Part shown: piece after piece, positions 7,924 to 18,100 of the stretch
Layout: the number at the start of each line of letters is the position of its first letter
How positions within the stretch are numbered: the stretch's first letter is position 1
Made by a program: the position numbers and the translations under genes
Assembly: GCA_910586065.1 (NCBI GenBank)
Contig: CAJUGI010000002.1
Coordinates: 185,968-249,967 of the forward strand
Direction: 5' to 3'
From: an uncultured Christensenella sp.
Lineage (GTDB): Bacteria; Bacillota; Clostridia; Christensenellales; Borkfalkiaceae
Length of the DNA: 64,000 nt
Notes under the pieces: generated by a model
Databases searched by the model: none
What the model was told of the DNA's origin: nothing
What the model saw: the letters and a program-made list of their open reading frames with translations, nothing else

Positions 7924-9383
7924 TGAATATGAGTAAAATTGTAAAAGAAGCGCTTACGTTCGACGACGTGTTATTAATTCCGGCGGCGTCTAACGTACTG
8001 CCTTCCACCGTAGACTTGCGCACCACTCTTTGCAAGGGTATAAATTTGAATATTCCACTCATAAGCGCGGCTATGGACACGGTTACCGAAAGTAAACTCG
8101 CAATAGCAATGGCTCGCGAGGGCGGCGTAGGTATCATTCATAAGAATATGACGATAGAAGAACAGGCTTTACAGGTAGACAAAGTAAAGCGCAGCGAGCA
8201 CGGCGTAATCACCGACCCGTTCCACCTCACGCCCGAACAGCCTGTTTCCGCCGCTTGCGAACTTATGGCAAAATATAAAATAAGCGGCGTGCCCATAACA
8301 ACCGGCGGCAAGCTCGTGGGCATACTCACAAACCGCGATTTGCGTTTTGAAACGAATTTCTCCCAGCCCATCGCCGACGTTATGACAAAGGATAATCTGG
8401 TAACTGCGCCCGAGGGCACTTCTCTGGAAGAGGCCCAGAAAATTCTCGGCAAACACAGAATAGAAAAACTCCCCATAGTTGATAAAAACGGCATCTTAAA
8501 GGGCTTAATAACTATTAAGGATATTGAAAAGACTATTCAGTACCCCAACAGCGCCAGAGATAAAAACGGAAGGCTCCTTGCGGGCGCGGCAATCGGCGCT
8601 TCGGCCGACGTTTTGGAAAGAGTTGCCGAACTGGTTAAATCCAAGGTCGATATTGTCGTTCTCGATTCCGCCCACGGACATTCTATGGGCATAGTAAAGG
8701 CGGTTGAAAAAGTTAAAAAAGCTTATCCCGGCTTGCCTCTTGTTGCAGGCAACGTTGCAACAGCCGAAGCCACGCGTGATTTAATCAATGCTGGCGCAGA
8801 CGTGGTAAAAGTAGGCATAGGTCCCGGGTCTATATGCACTACGCGTATCGTTGCGGGAATCGGTATGCCTCAGCTCACAGCGGTTATGGACTGTGCGGAG
8901 CAGGCGGACAAAATGGGTAAGCGCGTAATCGCCGACGGCGGCATAAAATACTCCGGAGATATAGTTAAAGCTCTTGCGGCAGGCGGCAGTGCGGTTATGA
9001 TAGGCTCGCTGTTTGCAGGAACAACGGAATCCCCCGGCGAACTCGAAATTTATCAGGGCAGAAGCTTCAAGTCCTATCGCGGAATGGGCTCTCTTCCCGC
9101 AATGGCAAAGGGCAGTAAGGACAGATACTTCCAGTCCAACGCAGTCAAATTCGTGCCCGAAGGCGTCGAAGGCAGAGTGCCTTACCGCGGCGCTCTTGCG
9201 GATATTATTTTTCAGCTTATGGGCGGTTTGCGCGCAGGTATGGGCTACACGGGTTGCGGCACGGTCGAATCTCTGCGCAAGGACGCAAAGTTTGTTAAAA
9301 TGACGGCGGCTTCTTTGGCTGAATCGCACCCCCACGATATTTCGATAACAAAGGAAGCGCCCAACTATTCCCCCAAAGGTTAA
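7923..9383 (+). CDS. guaB: IMP dehydrogenase
   Basis: Converts IMP to XMP with NAD+, the first committed step of GMP synthesis. Length, 486 residues, is standard. N-terminal TFDDVLLIPAAS, two CBS domains at about residues 95-205, the catalytic loop GPGSICTTR with Cys305, the NAD/IMP site with IADGGIKYSGD, and the flap YRGMGSLPAM are all present. AAGGAG lies 4 bases before the ATG at 7923; a second ATG at 7929 is also possible. A hairpin terminator separates it from guaA, so the two are adjacent but not clearly one transcript. Confidence 0.98.
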   Translation: MNMSKIVKEALTFDDVLLIPAASNVLPSTVDLRTTLCKGINLNIPLISAAMDTVTESKLAIAMAREGGVGIIHKNMTIEEQALQVDKVKRSEHGVITDPFHLTPEQPVSAACELMAKYKISGVPITTGGKLVGILTNRDLRFETNFSQPIADVMTKDNLVTAPEGTSLEEAQKILGKHRIEKLPIVDKNGILKGLITIKDIEKTIQYPNSARDKNGRLLAGAAIGASADVLERVAELVKSKVDIVVLDSAHGHSMGIVKAVEKVKKAYPGLPLVAGNVATAEATRDLINAGADVVKVGIGPGSICTTRIVAGIGMPQLTAVMDCAEQADKMGKRVIADGGIKYSGDIVKALAAGGSAVMIGSLFAGTTESPGELEIYQGRSFKSYRGMGSLPAMAKGSKDRYFQSNAVKFVPEGVEGRVPYRGALADIIFQLMGGLRAGMGYTGCGTVESLRKDAKFVKMTAASLAESHPHDISITKEAPNYSPKG

Positions 9384-9390
9384 CCTTATA

Positions 9391-9421
9391 AAGGCGTAAG
9401 TTTCCTTGCGCCTTAAATTTT
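9391..9421 (+). terminator. guaB terminator
   Basis: AAGGCGTAAG (9391-9400), loop TTTC, CTTGCGCCTT (9405-9414) including one G-T pair, then AAATTTTT. Confidence 0.8.
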
Positions 9422-9441
9422 TAGTAATTACATTGCAATTA

Positions 9442-9576
9442 TATAATAGGTTTGCCCTTAAAATTGCAATTCAAGGGCAAGCGGCCCTTAAATCCGCAAA
9501 AGTTTTAGCCGCGCTTGCGGCAAGCATAACAAATTGCAGTTAAGCTATGAAAAAACTTTTGCGAAAAGGAGAACTT
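9442..9576 (+). other. Structured guaA leader, class unknown
   Basis: A TATAAT at 9442-9447 has no good -35 box. Downstream the leader can form several hairpins. TTGCCCTT (9452-9459) pairs with AAGGGCAA (9473-9480), but AAGGGC can instead pair with GCCCTT (9484-9489), so these are mutually exclusive. CGCAAAAGTTTT (9495-9506) is perfectly complementary to AAAACTTTTGCG (9552-9563), a 12-bp long-range stem that ends just before the AAAAGGAG ribosome site of guaA. It does not match the purine, PRPP or ZMP riboswitch patterns I know. Confidence 0.5.
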
Positions 9577-11118
9577 ATGCAACACGAAAAAGTTTTAATT
9601 CTTGACTTCGGCGGTCAGTACAACCAGTTAATAGCAAGGAGAGTACGCGAACACAACGTTTATTGCGAGGTCAAGTCCTATAAAACGCCTATCGAAGAAA
9701 TCCGCGCAATGGATTTAAAAGGTATAATTTTCACTGGCGGTCCCAAATCCGTCTATCTTGAAGATTCTCCCCGCACGGGTAAAGAAATTTTCGAACTCGG
9801 CGTGCCTATATTAGGTATATGCTACGGCGCGCAGTTCCTCGTTTACGGCTTGGGCGGCGAAATCGGCGCGGCAAGCGAAGAAGCGGCGGCGGAGTTCGGC
9901 AGAACGGACTGCACATTTGATACAAAGTCTCAGATATTCAGGGGGTTAAAGAAAAAATCAGTCGTCTGGATGAGTCATAACGACTATATAAAAACCCTTC
10001 CCCAAGGTTTCCGTTCGGTTGCCCGCAGCGGCAAATGCCCCTACGGCGCAATCGAAAACCCCGAAAAGAAATTTTACGGCACCCAGTTCCATCCCGAAGT
10101 AAATCACACCGAACAAGGGTTCGATATGCTCGGCAACTTCCTTTATAACGTGTGCGGTTGCAAGGGCGACTGGACTATGAAAAGCTATGCCGAAACGGCA
10201 ACGCGCGAACTCCGCGCAAAAATCGGCGGAGGCAAGGCGCTTTTGGCGCTTTCTGGCGGGGTGGACAGCTCCGTTGCTTGCAAGCTGCTTGCAAACGCAA
10301 TCGGCAGTCAGCTTACCTGCATTTTCGTTGACCACGGCTTAATGCGTAAAAACGAGGGCGACGAGGTGGAGGCGGCGTTTGCGGACAGCGGCGTAAACTT
10401 TGTTCGCGTAAACGCGGGCGAAAGGTTCCTTTCAAAACTTGCGGGCGTAACCGAGCCCGAATCAAAGCGCAAAATAATCGGTGAGGAATTTATCCGCGTG
10501 TTCGAGGAAGAGGCTAAAAAAATCGGTAAGGTAGATTTCCTCGTTCAGGGCACCATATACCCCGACGTAATCGAAAGCGGGCTTGGCGACGCGGCGGTGA
10601 TTAAATCTCACCACAACGTGGGCGGACTTCCCGATTACGTTGATTTTAAAGAAATTATCGAGCCGCTCCGCCTTTTGTTTAAGGACGAAGTGCGCGCGCT
10701 CGGCACCGCGCTCGGGTTGGACGATAAACTCGTCTGGCGCCAGCCTTTCCCCGGTCCCGGGCTTGCTATCCGCATAATCGGCGGTATCACTCCCGAAAAG
10801 GTTCGGATTTTGCAGGAAGCTGACGCAATCTTCCGCGAAGAGATTGCCGCGGCAAAATTAGACCGCGACATAAACCAATACTTTGCGGTGCTCACAAATA
10901 TGCGCTCCGTCGGCGTTATGGGCGACGGCAGAACTTACGACTACACGCTTGCTCTCCGCGGGGTAAGCACAACCGATTTTATGACGGCGGATTTCTCGCG
11001 TATTCCTTACGACGTCCTTGAAAAAGTTTCCAACCGCATAGTAAACGAAGTAAAGCACATAAACCGCATAGTTTACGACGTAACGAGCAAACCCCCCGCA
11101 ACTATCGAATGGGAGTAA
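9577..11118 (+). CDS. guaA: GMP synthase (glutamine-hydrolysing)
   Basis: Aminates XMP to GMP using glutamine and ATP. Length, 513 residues. The N-terminal class-I amidotransferase has LDFGGQYNQLIARR, the nucleophile motif GICYGAQ and FHPEVNHT. The ATP-pyrophosphatase domain follows with the P-loop ALSGGVDSSV, then the C-terminal dimerisation domain ending PPATIEWE, which is the family's invariant end. The start at 9577 is preceded by AAAAGGAG. It follows guaB, completing IMP to GMP. Confidence 0.98.
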   Translation: MQHEKVLILDFGGQYNQLIARRVREHNVYCEVKSYKTPIEEIRAMDLKGIIFTGGPKSVYLEDSPRTGKEIFELGVPILGICYGAQFLVYGLGGEIGAASEEAAAEFGRTDCTFDTKSQIFRGLKKKSVVWMSHNDYIKTLPQGFRSVARSGKCPYGAIENPEKKFYGTQFHPEVNHTEQGFDMLGNFLYNVCGCKGDWTMKSYAETATRELRAKIGGGKALLALSGGVDSSVACKLLANAIGSQLTCIFVDHGLMRKNEGDEVEAAFADSGVNFVRVNAGERFLSKLAGVTEPESKRKIIGEEFIRVFEEEAKKIGKVDFLVQGTIYPDVIESGLGDAAVIKSHHNVGGLPDYVDFKEIIEPLRLLFKDEVRALGTALGLDDKLVWRQPFPGPGLAIRIIGGITPEKVRILQEADAIFREEIAAAKLDRDINQYFAVLTNMRSVGVMGDGRTYDYTLALRGVSTTDFMTADFSRIPYDVLEKVSNRIVNEVKHINRIVYDVTSKPPATIEWE

Positions 11119-11130
11119 TAAAACGCATAA

Positions 11131-12540
11131 ATGAACAAACAACAGGCAACGGAAACGAGTTTCGAACAAGGTAACCGCTACTTTGGCGAGGAAAAAATTT
11201 CCCGTCTTATTCTCAAATTTTCCGTGCCGTGCGTGCTGTCGCTTCTCGTCAGCGCGCTTTACAATATAATAGACCAGATTTTTATCGGCAACAGCGAGCT
11301 CAGCATTTTGGGTAACGGTGCAACCGGCGTCGTGTTTCCGCTTTTCGTAATCGCGCAGGCGTTTGCCTGGTGGTTCGGGGACGGTTGCGCTGCGTATCTT
11401 AACATCTGTCAGGGAAAAAAGAATTTCGAAAACGCGCACAAAGCAATAGGAACCGGCGTGGTCTTAACGCTGGCGGCAAGTCTTGTTTTAATAGCGGTTT
11501 TCTTTCCGCTTAAATACGAGCTTTTAACGCTATTCGGCGCACGCGAAAAAAATATTGCCCTTGCCGTGGAATATTGCGACGTCATTCTTGCATTTTTCCC
11601 CGTTATGATGCTGATGAATATGCTTAACAGCATTGTGCGTGCCGACGGCTCTCCCGGCTGGGCTATGGCTTCGATGATATCCGGCGCAGTAGTAAACATA
11701 GCTTTGGATGCGGTTTTCATTTTTGCGCTTCGCTGGGGTATGGCAGGTGCCGCCTGGGCAACCGTTATCGGTCAGATAATTTCGCTTGCGGTTTCCGTTT
11801 TTTATCTTTGGCGCAAATCAAAAACGTTTAAGCTCGGTTTAAAAAGCTTTATTCCAGACTTTAAAGAATTTTCGGGCGCGGCGAAACTCGGAGTATCTTC
11901 TTTTATCACGCAGGCAATAATAGTAATCATTGCTACGGTCGGCAACAATATGCTGGCGCATTACGGCGAACAGTCAATCTACGGCGAATATTCTCCGATT
12001 GCAATAATGGGCGTCGAAAACAAAGTGTTCGCCGTAGTAATCAACATAGTCGTAGGTATATGTTTGGGCTGTCAGCCGATAATCGGTTACAATGTCGGTG
12101 CAAAAAATACAAAGAGAGTAAAAAAACTCTATTTTTCTATACTTCTCTGCACTTTGATAATCGGCGCGGTTGCAACTCTTATATTCGAACTCTTTCCGGC
12201 TCAGGTTGCCGGATTGTTCGGCGACCCCGTAAGCGACGGAGTCGACCCGGTAACCTACTGGCAGTTTGCAGTCAAAACGTTCCGCATTTACTTAATGCTC
12301 GTATCTTTTACTTGCTTTATAAAGATGACTTCCATCTTTTTTATGGCGGCAGGCAAACCCGTGTTTTCAACCGTTGTGTCGCTCATCAGGGATTTAGTCT
12401 GTCTGATACCGCTAATTTGCGTGCTTCCGATTTATCTTGGGGTGGAAGGCGTGTTGTGGGCGGCGCCGATTGCGGACGGCGTTGCGGCGGCGGTAACCGT
12501 TGTTCTTACGGTCGTATGGTTTAAATCGCTGAACAAATAA
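11131..12540 (+). CDS. MATE-family multidrug/cation exporter
   Basis: A 469-residue polytopic membrane protein with about 12 hydrophobic helices. It has the MATE features FSVPCVLSLLVSALYNIIDQIFIG in the first helices, an internal second half starting near KLGVSSFITQAII, and the VGICLGCQPIIGYNVGAKN segment. MATE proteins export drugs or metabolites using Na+ or H+. No Shine-Dalgarno site lies at a workable distance (GGGAG is 17 bases upstream of the ATG at 11131). It probably shares the guaA transcript, starting 12 bases after guaA. Substrate unknown. Confidence 0.93.
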   Translation: MNKQQATETSFEQGNRYFGEEKISRLILKFSVPCVLSLLVSALYNIIDQIFIGNSELSILGNGATGVVFPLFVIAQAFAWWFGDGCAAYLNICQGKKNFENAHKAIGTGVVLTLAASLVLIAVFFPLKYELLTLFGAREKNIALAVEYCDVILAFFPVMMLMNMLNSIVRADGSPGWAMASMISGAVVNIALDAVFIFALRWGMAGAAWATVIGQIISLAVSVFYLWRKSKTFKLGLKSFIPDFKEFSGAAKLGVSSFITQAIIVIIATVGNNMLAHYGEQSIYGEYSPIAIMGVENKVFAVVINIVVGICLGCQPIIGYNVGAKNTKRVKKLYFSILLCTLIIGAVATLIFELFPAQVAGLFGDPVSDGVDPVTYWQFAVKTFRIYLMLVSFTCFIKMTSIFFMAAGKPVFSTVVSLIRDLVCLIPLICVLPIYLGVEGVLWAAPIADGVAAAVTVVLTVVWFKSLNK

Positions 12541-12552
12541 TTTTAATTTTTC

Positions 12553-12598
12553 AACGCTGCGGCGGGTTGTAAGTTTCAATCCGCCGCAGCGTTTTTTT
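12553..12598 (+). terminator. MATE gene terminator
   Basis: A 13-bp GC-rich stem (12553-12565 with 12581-12593) followed by seven T. It stands directly upstream of the helD promoter. Confidence 0.92.
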
Positions 12599-12615
12599 AC
12601 ACTTTTAAATACCTG

Positions 12616-12644
12616 TTGCATTTTTTAAAAGTCTGTGATATACT
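12616..12644 (+). promoter_or_regulatory. helD promoter, apparently leaderless
   Basis: TTGCAT at 12616-12621, 17-base spacer, TATACT at 12639-12644. The start codon is at 12652, eight bases after the -10 box, so the transcript should begin at or next to the ATG. A GAGGGA at 12645-12650 is too close to the ATG to act as a normal ribosome site. Confidence 0.7.
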
Positions 12645-12651
12645 GAGGGAT

Positions 12652-15024
12652 ATGGCAGATTTCAAGACTGTTAAAAACTTAATCGAACCGCACAAGGAAC
12701 CGGACAAACAGTTTTTCTCGGACTTACTCGACAGCGAAAAACAGCAGGCTTACGAGGACGAACACATAACCGCGGTTATGTCAATGCTTAAAGCCCTGTA
12801 TATTTCAAGGCTGAGGTTAAAAATTACACGGTTAAAAACCGAACGTGACGAACTTAAAAAACCCCCCGATTACGATGCCGAAAAATATCGTAAAGTCCTT
12901 GAAATCAACGCGGAAATTATGCGTTTGAATAAAAAAACCGAGGAGTATAAACCGTTTTTCGACGAACCCTATTTCGCCCGAATGGACGTTACCGACGACA
13001 AAGAGGGATACAACAGCTACTATATCGGCAAGCACGGCGACGAGGGACTTGAAATAGTGGACTGGCGAGCTCCGCTCGCTCAAAAATATTACCAGAAAAG
13101 CCGGACGAGTTTTTCCATAAACGATTACGACTACAAACTCATTCTGCGCCGTGCGTTGCGCACCGGCAAGGGTAAGGTGCTCGATATGAAAAACGAGTAC
13201 CTCAATCTGTCCGGTTATCTTTCAAAAGAGGAAATAGCAGGGCGCGACGAAGCGCTGGTTTTCGACCCGTTTTTAAAGGAAATTTTGCGCACACGCAAGG
13301 AAAAACAGGAAATCTGCGACATAATCGAAACCATTCAGGAAAAGCAGTTCGAAATTATCACCCTCCCCGAAGCCGACAGGTTTATTTTGCAGGGCGTTGC
13401 GGGCAGCGGAAAAACGATGATACTTCTTCATCGCCTTTCTTATATAATGTACAACAATGAAAGCGTGCGCCCCACCGACGTTCTGGTAATTACTCCGTCC
13501 GATTCGTTCAATGCGTTCATCGACGAGCTTTCCGCTGTTTTAGAGCTTCAAAAAGTCAAAACAAGCACCTTGGAACGCTATTTTATAAATCTTTTAAAAA
13601 ATGCCGGAATAAACCTTGACGGCAAAACCGATTTTAACGCACCGGTTCCCGAAGAGTATCTCGGTTATATCTATTCTCCGTCGTTCGTAAAGGAAACCGA
13701 CGCAAAGCTTTCAAAAGTATTCGACGGCGTTTACGGAATGTTTGCTTCACACGATTGCCGCGGAGTAATCGATGAAATTTTAACTGTCTGTAAGATGCAG
13801 ACCGAAGAGTATGAAAAACTTAAAAACGCCGGATTGCGTGTGCGCCGTTGCGTGCTGGGTGAAATAAAGGAAAAACCTGACGGCGGGCTGTACTATACCA
13901 AACAGTTCCGCTATATGTTCAACTGCGTGCTCGACTTAAACGAATTTCTTTCGCTTGTAATTTCCGACGCCCGAATGAAAGGGTATGCGTATTTTTACAG
14001 GCAGATTCTGTCTTTCTATAAATCTGTTAAATTTCTTCGCCGCTATTCCAATAAAATCTGCCGTACCGCAATCGAGGACCTTACAAAACTTTCCGAATCG
14101 GTTGAAAAAGAAATTTCCGATTTAAAGCGCTACAAAATGAAAATCGGCGCTTCCGAAGTGCTTACGTACGCCGACGGCATAGAAAAACGCGAGCAACTAA
14201 AAAACGAGATTAGTGCCGCAATATCCGCCGTTGAACGCATTTTAAACGGTTTTATTGTCTTTTACGATTTTGCCGACGTGCTCCGCGGCGAAACCTATTT
14301 CACTGCAATAGGCAAGTGTGAAAACACTGCGGATATATTAAGATTTTTTTATAAGGAAACGGTGCGTAAAGCCAAACAAAAATACGGGGTTCCGTTAAAA
14401 CCTTTAATAAAGAGCGACCCGTTTTCAATGTGTCTTCTTTTAACGCGTTTGGGCTTTAATCTCTCGCCGAAATATTCTTTTATTTTTGTGGACGAGGCGC
14501 AGGACGTTTCTCCCGCCGAATACGAAGTTATAAAAACCGTCAACGACAGAGCTGTTTTTAATATTTTCGGCGACTTAAAGCAGAATATCACGCCGTGGCG
14601 CGGAATAAAAAACTGGGAAGAAATCGGTTATAAGCTCTATAACTTAAAGCTTAACTACCGCAATACCGATAAAATAGTAAACTTCGTTTCGCGGAATCTC
14701 GGCATAGATATGCAATCCATAGGTTTCGACGGCGCGGAGGTGGAAAGATTGGCGGCGCGTTCGGTCACCGGCTGGCTTACCGGAAAAAACGGGTTAAAAG
14801 CCATAATATGTACGGAGCAATCTCTTTCCGCTTATTCTAAAAAGAGTTACAACGTACTCAGAGAATCGGGTAAAATTTCAAAGACCAAAATCAATTTGAT
14901 GACTGTCTACGAAAGTAAGGGGCTTGAGTTCACAGCGGTTGCCGTTGCGGATTCGGATATGACGGTAAATGAAAAATATATCGCTTATACCAGAGCGTTG
15001 AAGAATTTGGCTATTATAATCTAA
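12652..15024 (+). CDS. helD: HelD-like UvrD-family helicase (RNA polymerase recycling factor type)
   Basis: A 790-residue superfamily-1 protein. HelD binds RNA polymerase and uses ATP to release it from DNA. The N-terminal 90 residues are a long charged coiled-coil region, as in the HelD arm that enters the secondary channel. The HelD signature PYFARMDV, YYIGK, VDWRAPLAQKYY follows. Helicase motifs are Walker A GVAGSGKT near residue 247, DEAQD near 614-618, and VYESKGLEF near the C-terminus. Length fits the family. It is followed by the DUF4011 helicase, which has its own promoter. Confidence 0.88.
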   Translation: MADFKTVKNLIEPHKEPDKQFFSDLLDSEKQQAYEDEHITAVMSMLKALYISRLRLKITRLKTERDELKKPPDYDAEKYRKVLEINAEIMRLNKKTEEYKPFFDEPYFARMDVTDDKEGYNSYYIGKHGDEGLEIVDWRAPLAQKYYQKSRTSFSINDYDYKLILRRALRTGKGKVLDMKNEYLNLSGYLSKEEIAGRDEALVFDPFLKEILRTRKEKQEICDIIETIQEKQFEIITLPEADRFILQGVAGSGKTMILLHRLSYIMYNNESVRPTDVLVITPSDSFNAFIDELSAVLELQKVKTSTLERYFINLLKNAGINLDGKTDFNAPVPEEYLGYIYSPSFVKETDAKLSKVFDGVYGMFASHDCRGVIDEILTVCKMQTEEYEKLKNAGLRVRRCVLGEIKEKPDGGLYYTKQFRYMFNCVLDLNEFLSLVISDARMKGYAYFYRQILSFYKSVKFLRRYSNKICRTAIEDLTKLSESVEKEISDLKRYKMKIGASEVLTYADGIEKREQLKNEISAAISAVERILNGFIVFYDFADVLRGETYFTAIGKCENTADILRFFYKETVRKAKQKYGVPLKPLIKSDPFSMCLLLTRLGFNLSPKYSFIFVDEAQDVSPAEYEVIKTVNDRAVFNIFGDLKQNITPWRGIKNWEEIGYKLYNLKLNYRNTDKIVNFVSRNLGIDMQSIGFDGAEVERLAARSVTGWLTGKNGLKAIICTEQSLSAYSKKSYNVLRESGKISKTKINLMTVYESKGLEFTAVAVADSDMTVNEKYIAYTRALKNLAIII

Positions 15025-15055
15025 CCGTTAAAAGTCAATAAAATTAATTATTCGC

Positions 15056-15084
15056 TTGTCTGTCACCCCTAAAAGTGGTAAAAT
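15056..15084 (+). promoter_or_regulatory. Promoter of the DUF4011 helicase
   Basis: TTGTCT at 15056-15061, a 17-base spacer and TAAAAT at 15079-15084. Confidence 0.6.
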
Positions 15085-15132
15085 TATTACGAAAAAATTA
15101 CACGCAAAAATATGCGGAAGAAGGGCAAAAAT

Positions 15133-18100
15133 ATGGCTGCTAAAAACAAAAAGCAAATAGACACGATTGAAATCGAAGGCGAACTTTTAAACAACGTCGG
15201 TTACGCTACTTATTATTCGCGTCTGCCGCTTTTCACTTCGTTTAAAATTTTTAACACCGCAACCGAGAGTGCAAGGGATTTAACCGTAGCCGTTACCGGT
15301 TCGACGAAACTCATTCTTCCTTGCGACGTAAAGATTGAAGAAATTCCCAACGAAAGCAGCGTCGAAGTCAGCTTTCCCGCCGTATTAAACCCCAAATATC
15401 TTGCGGAAATAGAGGATGCGGAAGTCTGCACCGTCGGCGTAAAACTGCTGTCCAGTACGGATATAATATGTTCGCTTTCAGCCGAAGTTACGGCAATTCC
15501 CATAGATTGCTGGAGCGGACTTTCAGGAAACGCCGAAATGCTTGCTTCATTCGTCCGTCCAAAGCTTTCCGACTGTCAAAAAATTCTTGCCGAAGCGGGA
15601 CTTCAATTAAGAACCTGGGGATATTCGTCCGAGTTTTCAGGGTATGCCGGCACGGATAAAAGCGGCGTGCGCGGCGCCGCCGCGGCTCTTTATGCGGCTA
15701 TTCACCGCCTAAACGTCGAAAGCGAGCCGTGCGGAGATTTGTCCTCTTTCACGCGTACGGGCGATATCGCCGACATTATTCAAAACAAATCAGCAACTCC
15801 GCTTCAGATGGCTCTGTTTGCCGCAAGCTGTTTCGAGGCGGCAAAATTGAATCCTTTGATTTTAATAGGTAAAAACTGCGTAGGCGTGGGAGTATGGCTT
15901 GCCGAAAGTTGTTTTTCGTCCGCCTTGCAGGACGATATGCAGCTTTTGGATAAATACGTTTCCGACGGCGTCAACAACATAACCGTATTCGAATCCGAAG
16001 ACTTCTTCGCCCATAAAAACGCAAGCTACGCTACGAGCGAAGCGCATGCAATAACAAAACTCAGAAACGGAGATTATGAAATCTGCATAGACGTAAAACG
16101 TTGCCGGATAGGCGGAATTTATCCCATGCCGCTCAAGGTCAAAACGGGTTCCGGTTACGAGCTTCTTGCCGACAGCCAGTTTTCGTACGACGCCCGTCCT
16201 GAAGATGTCTTCGACGCGTCGAAATACGAATACGGTAAAACTTCGTCCAAAGAATCAAACTGGCAGCGCCGTCTGTTGGATTTATCCCTCAAAAACAATC
16301 TTTTAAACTTCCGCTACAGGCGGGATTGCCTGCACCTTATAAGTGCGGATTTACAGGAGTTTTGCCAAAAGCTCGAAGAAAAAGGCAAATTCAATCTTCT
16401 TCCGGTAAACACTCCCGTAAAGGACGCCGTTTTTTTCGGTGACGGCAAGGAAGTCCGCAATATGGCGGAACTGATACGTATTGAAATGCGTTCGGGCAAA
16501 ATCCGCTGTATGTCCTCAGCCGAAAACTTGCAGGAAGTTGCCGGCACGCTTATAAGAAAAGCTCGCTCCGCCGAAGAAGAAGCGGGCGCAAAAACCTTAT
16601 ATCTCGCGTTCGGTTTCCTCAAATGGAAACACGAAGATGACAGAGAAGAAAAATACGCGCCTTTAGCCCTCCTTCCGGTAACGGTTAAACGTCTCAAAAC
16701 GCAGGGAGTGTTGTTGGAAGCGGGCGAAGAATACGAAGTCAATACAACTTTGCTTGAGTTTTTAAAGCAGGAATTCGGTATAGATATCCGCGGAGTAGAG
16801 GGACAAGGACTTTCCCCCAAGGAAATAACCGCAGTCTTTCGCGCAAAAACCGCCAATATGAAAGGCTGGTATGTATACGAAGATATTTACCTTTCACAGT
16901 TCACGTTTGCAAGATACGCAATGTGGGCGGACGTCAAAAACAACATTAAACTTTATTCCAAAAACCCGCTTGTCCAAAGTCTGATGTCAAACGCCAACAA
17001 GCTCGGCGAAAACAAGTTAGAAGCGGCAAACGAGGACAACGGCAACCCCTGTGATGTTCTTGTTCCGTTGCCTTGCGACAGCACGCAGTATGCGGCGGTA
17101 GCGCGTTCACAGACCGGCGTATCGTTCGTTCTGCACGGGCCTCCGGGCACAGGCAAGAGTCAGACTATTACAAACATAATCGCAAATGCCGTCGCCCACG
17201 GCAAACGCGTTTTATTTGTCGCCGAAAAACAGGCGGCTTTGCAGGTGGTTAAAAAGCGCCTTGTCGAAGTCGGCGTGGGCGAATTCTGTCTGGAACTGCA
17301 TTCCGGCAAATCTACCGATAAGGGCGAAATTATAAGAAGTATAGAAAACACTCTTTCTTTGACTGCCGAGTGCGATGACGAAAAGTTTACGGGCGCCGGC
17401 GGAAGAATAACCGAAACCCGCAACGCTTTGCGTGCGCCTCTCGCGGCGCTCCATAAAAAGCGCAGACTGGGCGTTTCCGTCTACGAGGGCATAGTATATT
17501 ATCTTCAGAACAAGGACGCTCCCGAACTTTTAAATATTGAAAGCACTTTTTATGATTCCTTAACTAAGGAAAAGCTTGCCGAATGCGAAAGTATGCTCAC
17601 AACCGCTCAGGCGGCGGCAAAGGAGTGCGGCGGCGTTTATCGTTCGCCTTTTTCCGAAGTAAAATTAACCGAGTGCGGCGAAAAGACAAAGACGGCGGTG
17701 CTGTGCGCTTCGGGCGTGGTTCTTGCCGAACTCAGACATCTCAAAAATTATCTTGGGATGTTCCTTGAAACGTTTAACCAGAAGGTAAGTAAATTCACCT
17801 ATAAAAAGCTTGAAAATTTAATCGCGGTTGCCACGGTTTTAAAGGAAGAGGGCTTAAAGGTTTTCTTTGAATGCGACGGGGACGAACTTTACAAGTTCTA
17901 CAACGCGAACTTACGCTACGACAAAGAGACCAAGCATTGGCTCAAACACTTCAAATCCCTTCCCGACCTCGATAAATACGGCGCCGATATAGAAAAAGAA
18001 CTGGAAAACTGGGGTGAAAATTACCGCTCGTCACGCACGCTTTTGCAGGTTATCAAGCGCATAAACCGTTGCGGCAGGCAGATGGAAGAAAAGGAAGAAA

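Noticed and set aside
9442..9447. Clean guaA promoter
   Set aside because: TATAAT is present but the -35 region (TTTTAG) is poor; reported only as part of the leader.
9547..9576. Upstream ATG start for guaA at 9547
   Set aside because: It would put the ribosome site AAAAGGAG inside the gene, and the family N-terminus begins at 9577.
12616..12651. Upstream ATG or other start for helD
   Set aside because: Falls within the promoter -35/-10 boxes; HelD begins at 12652.
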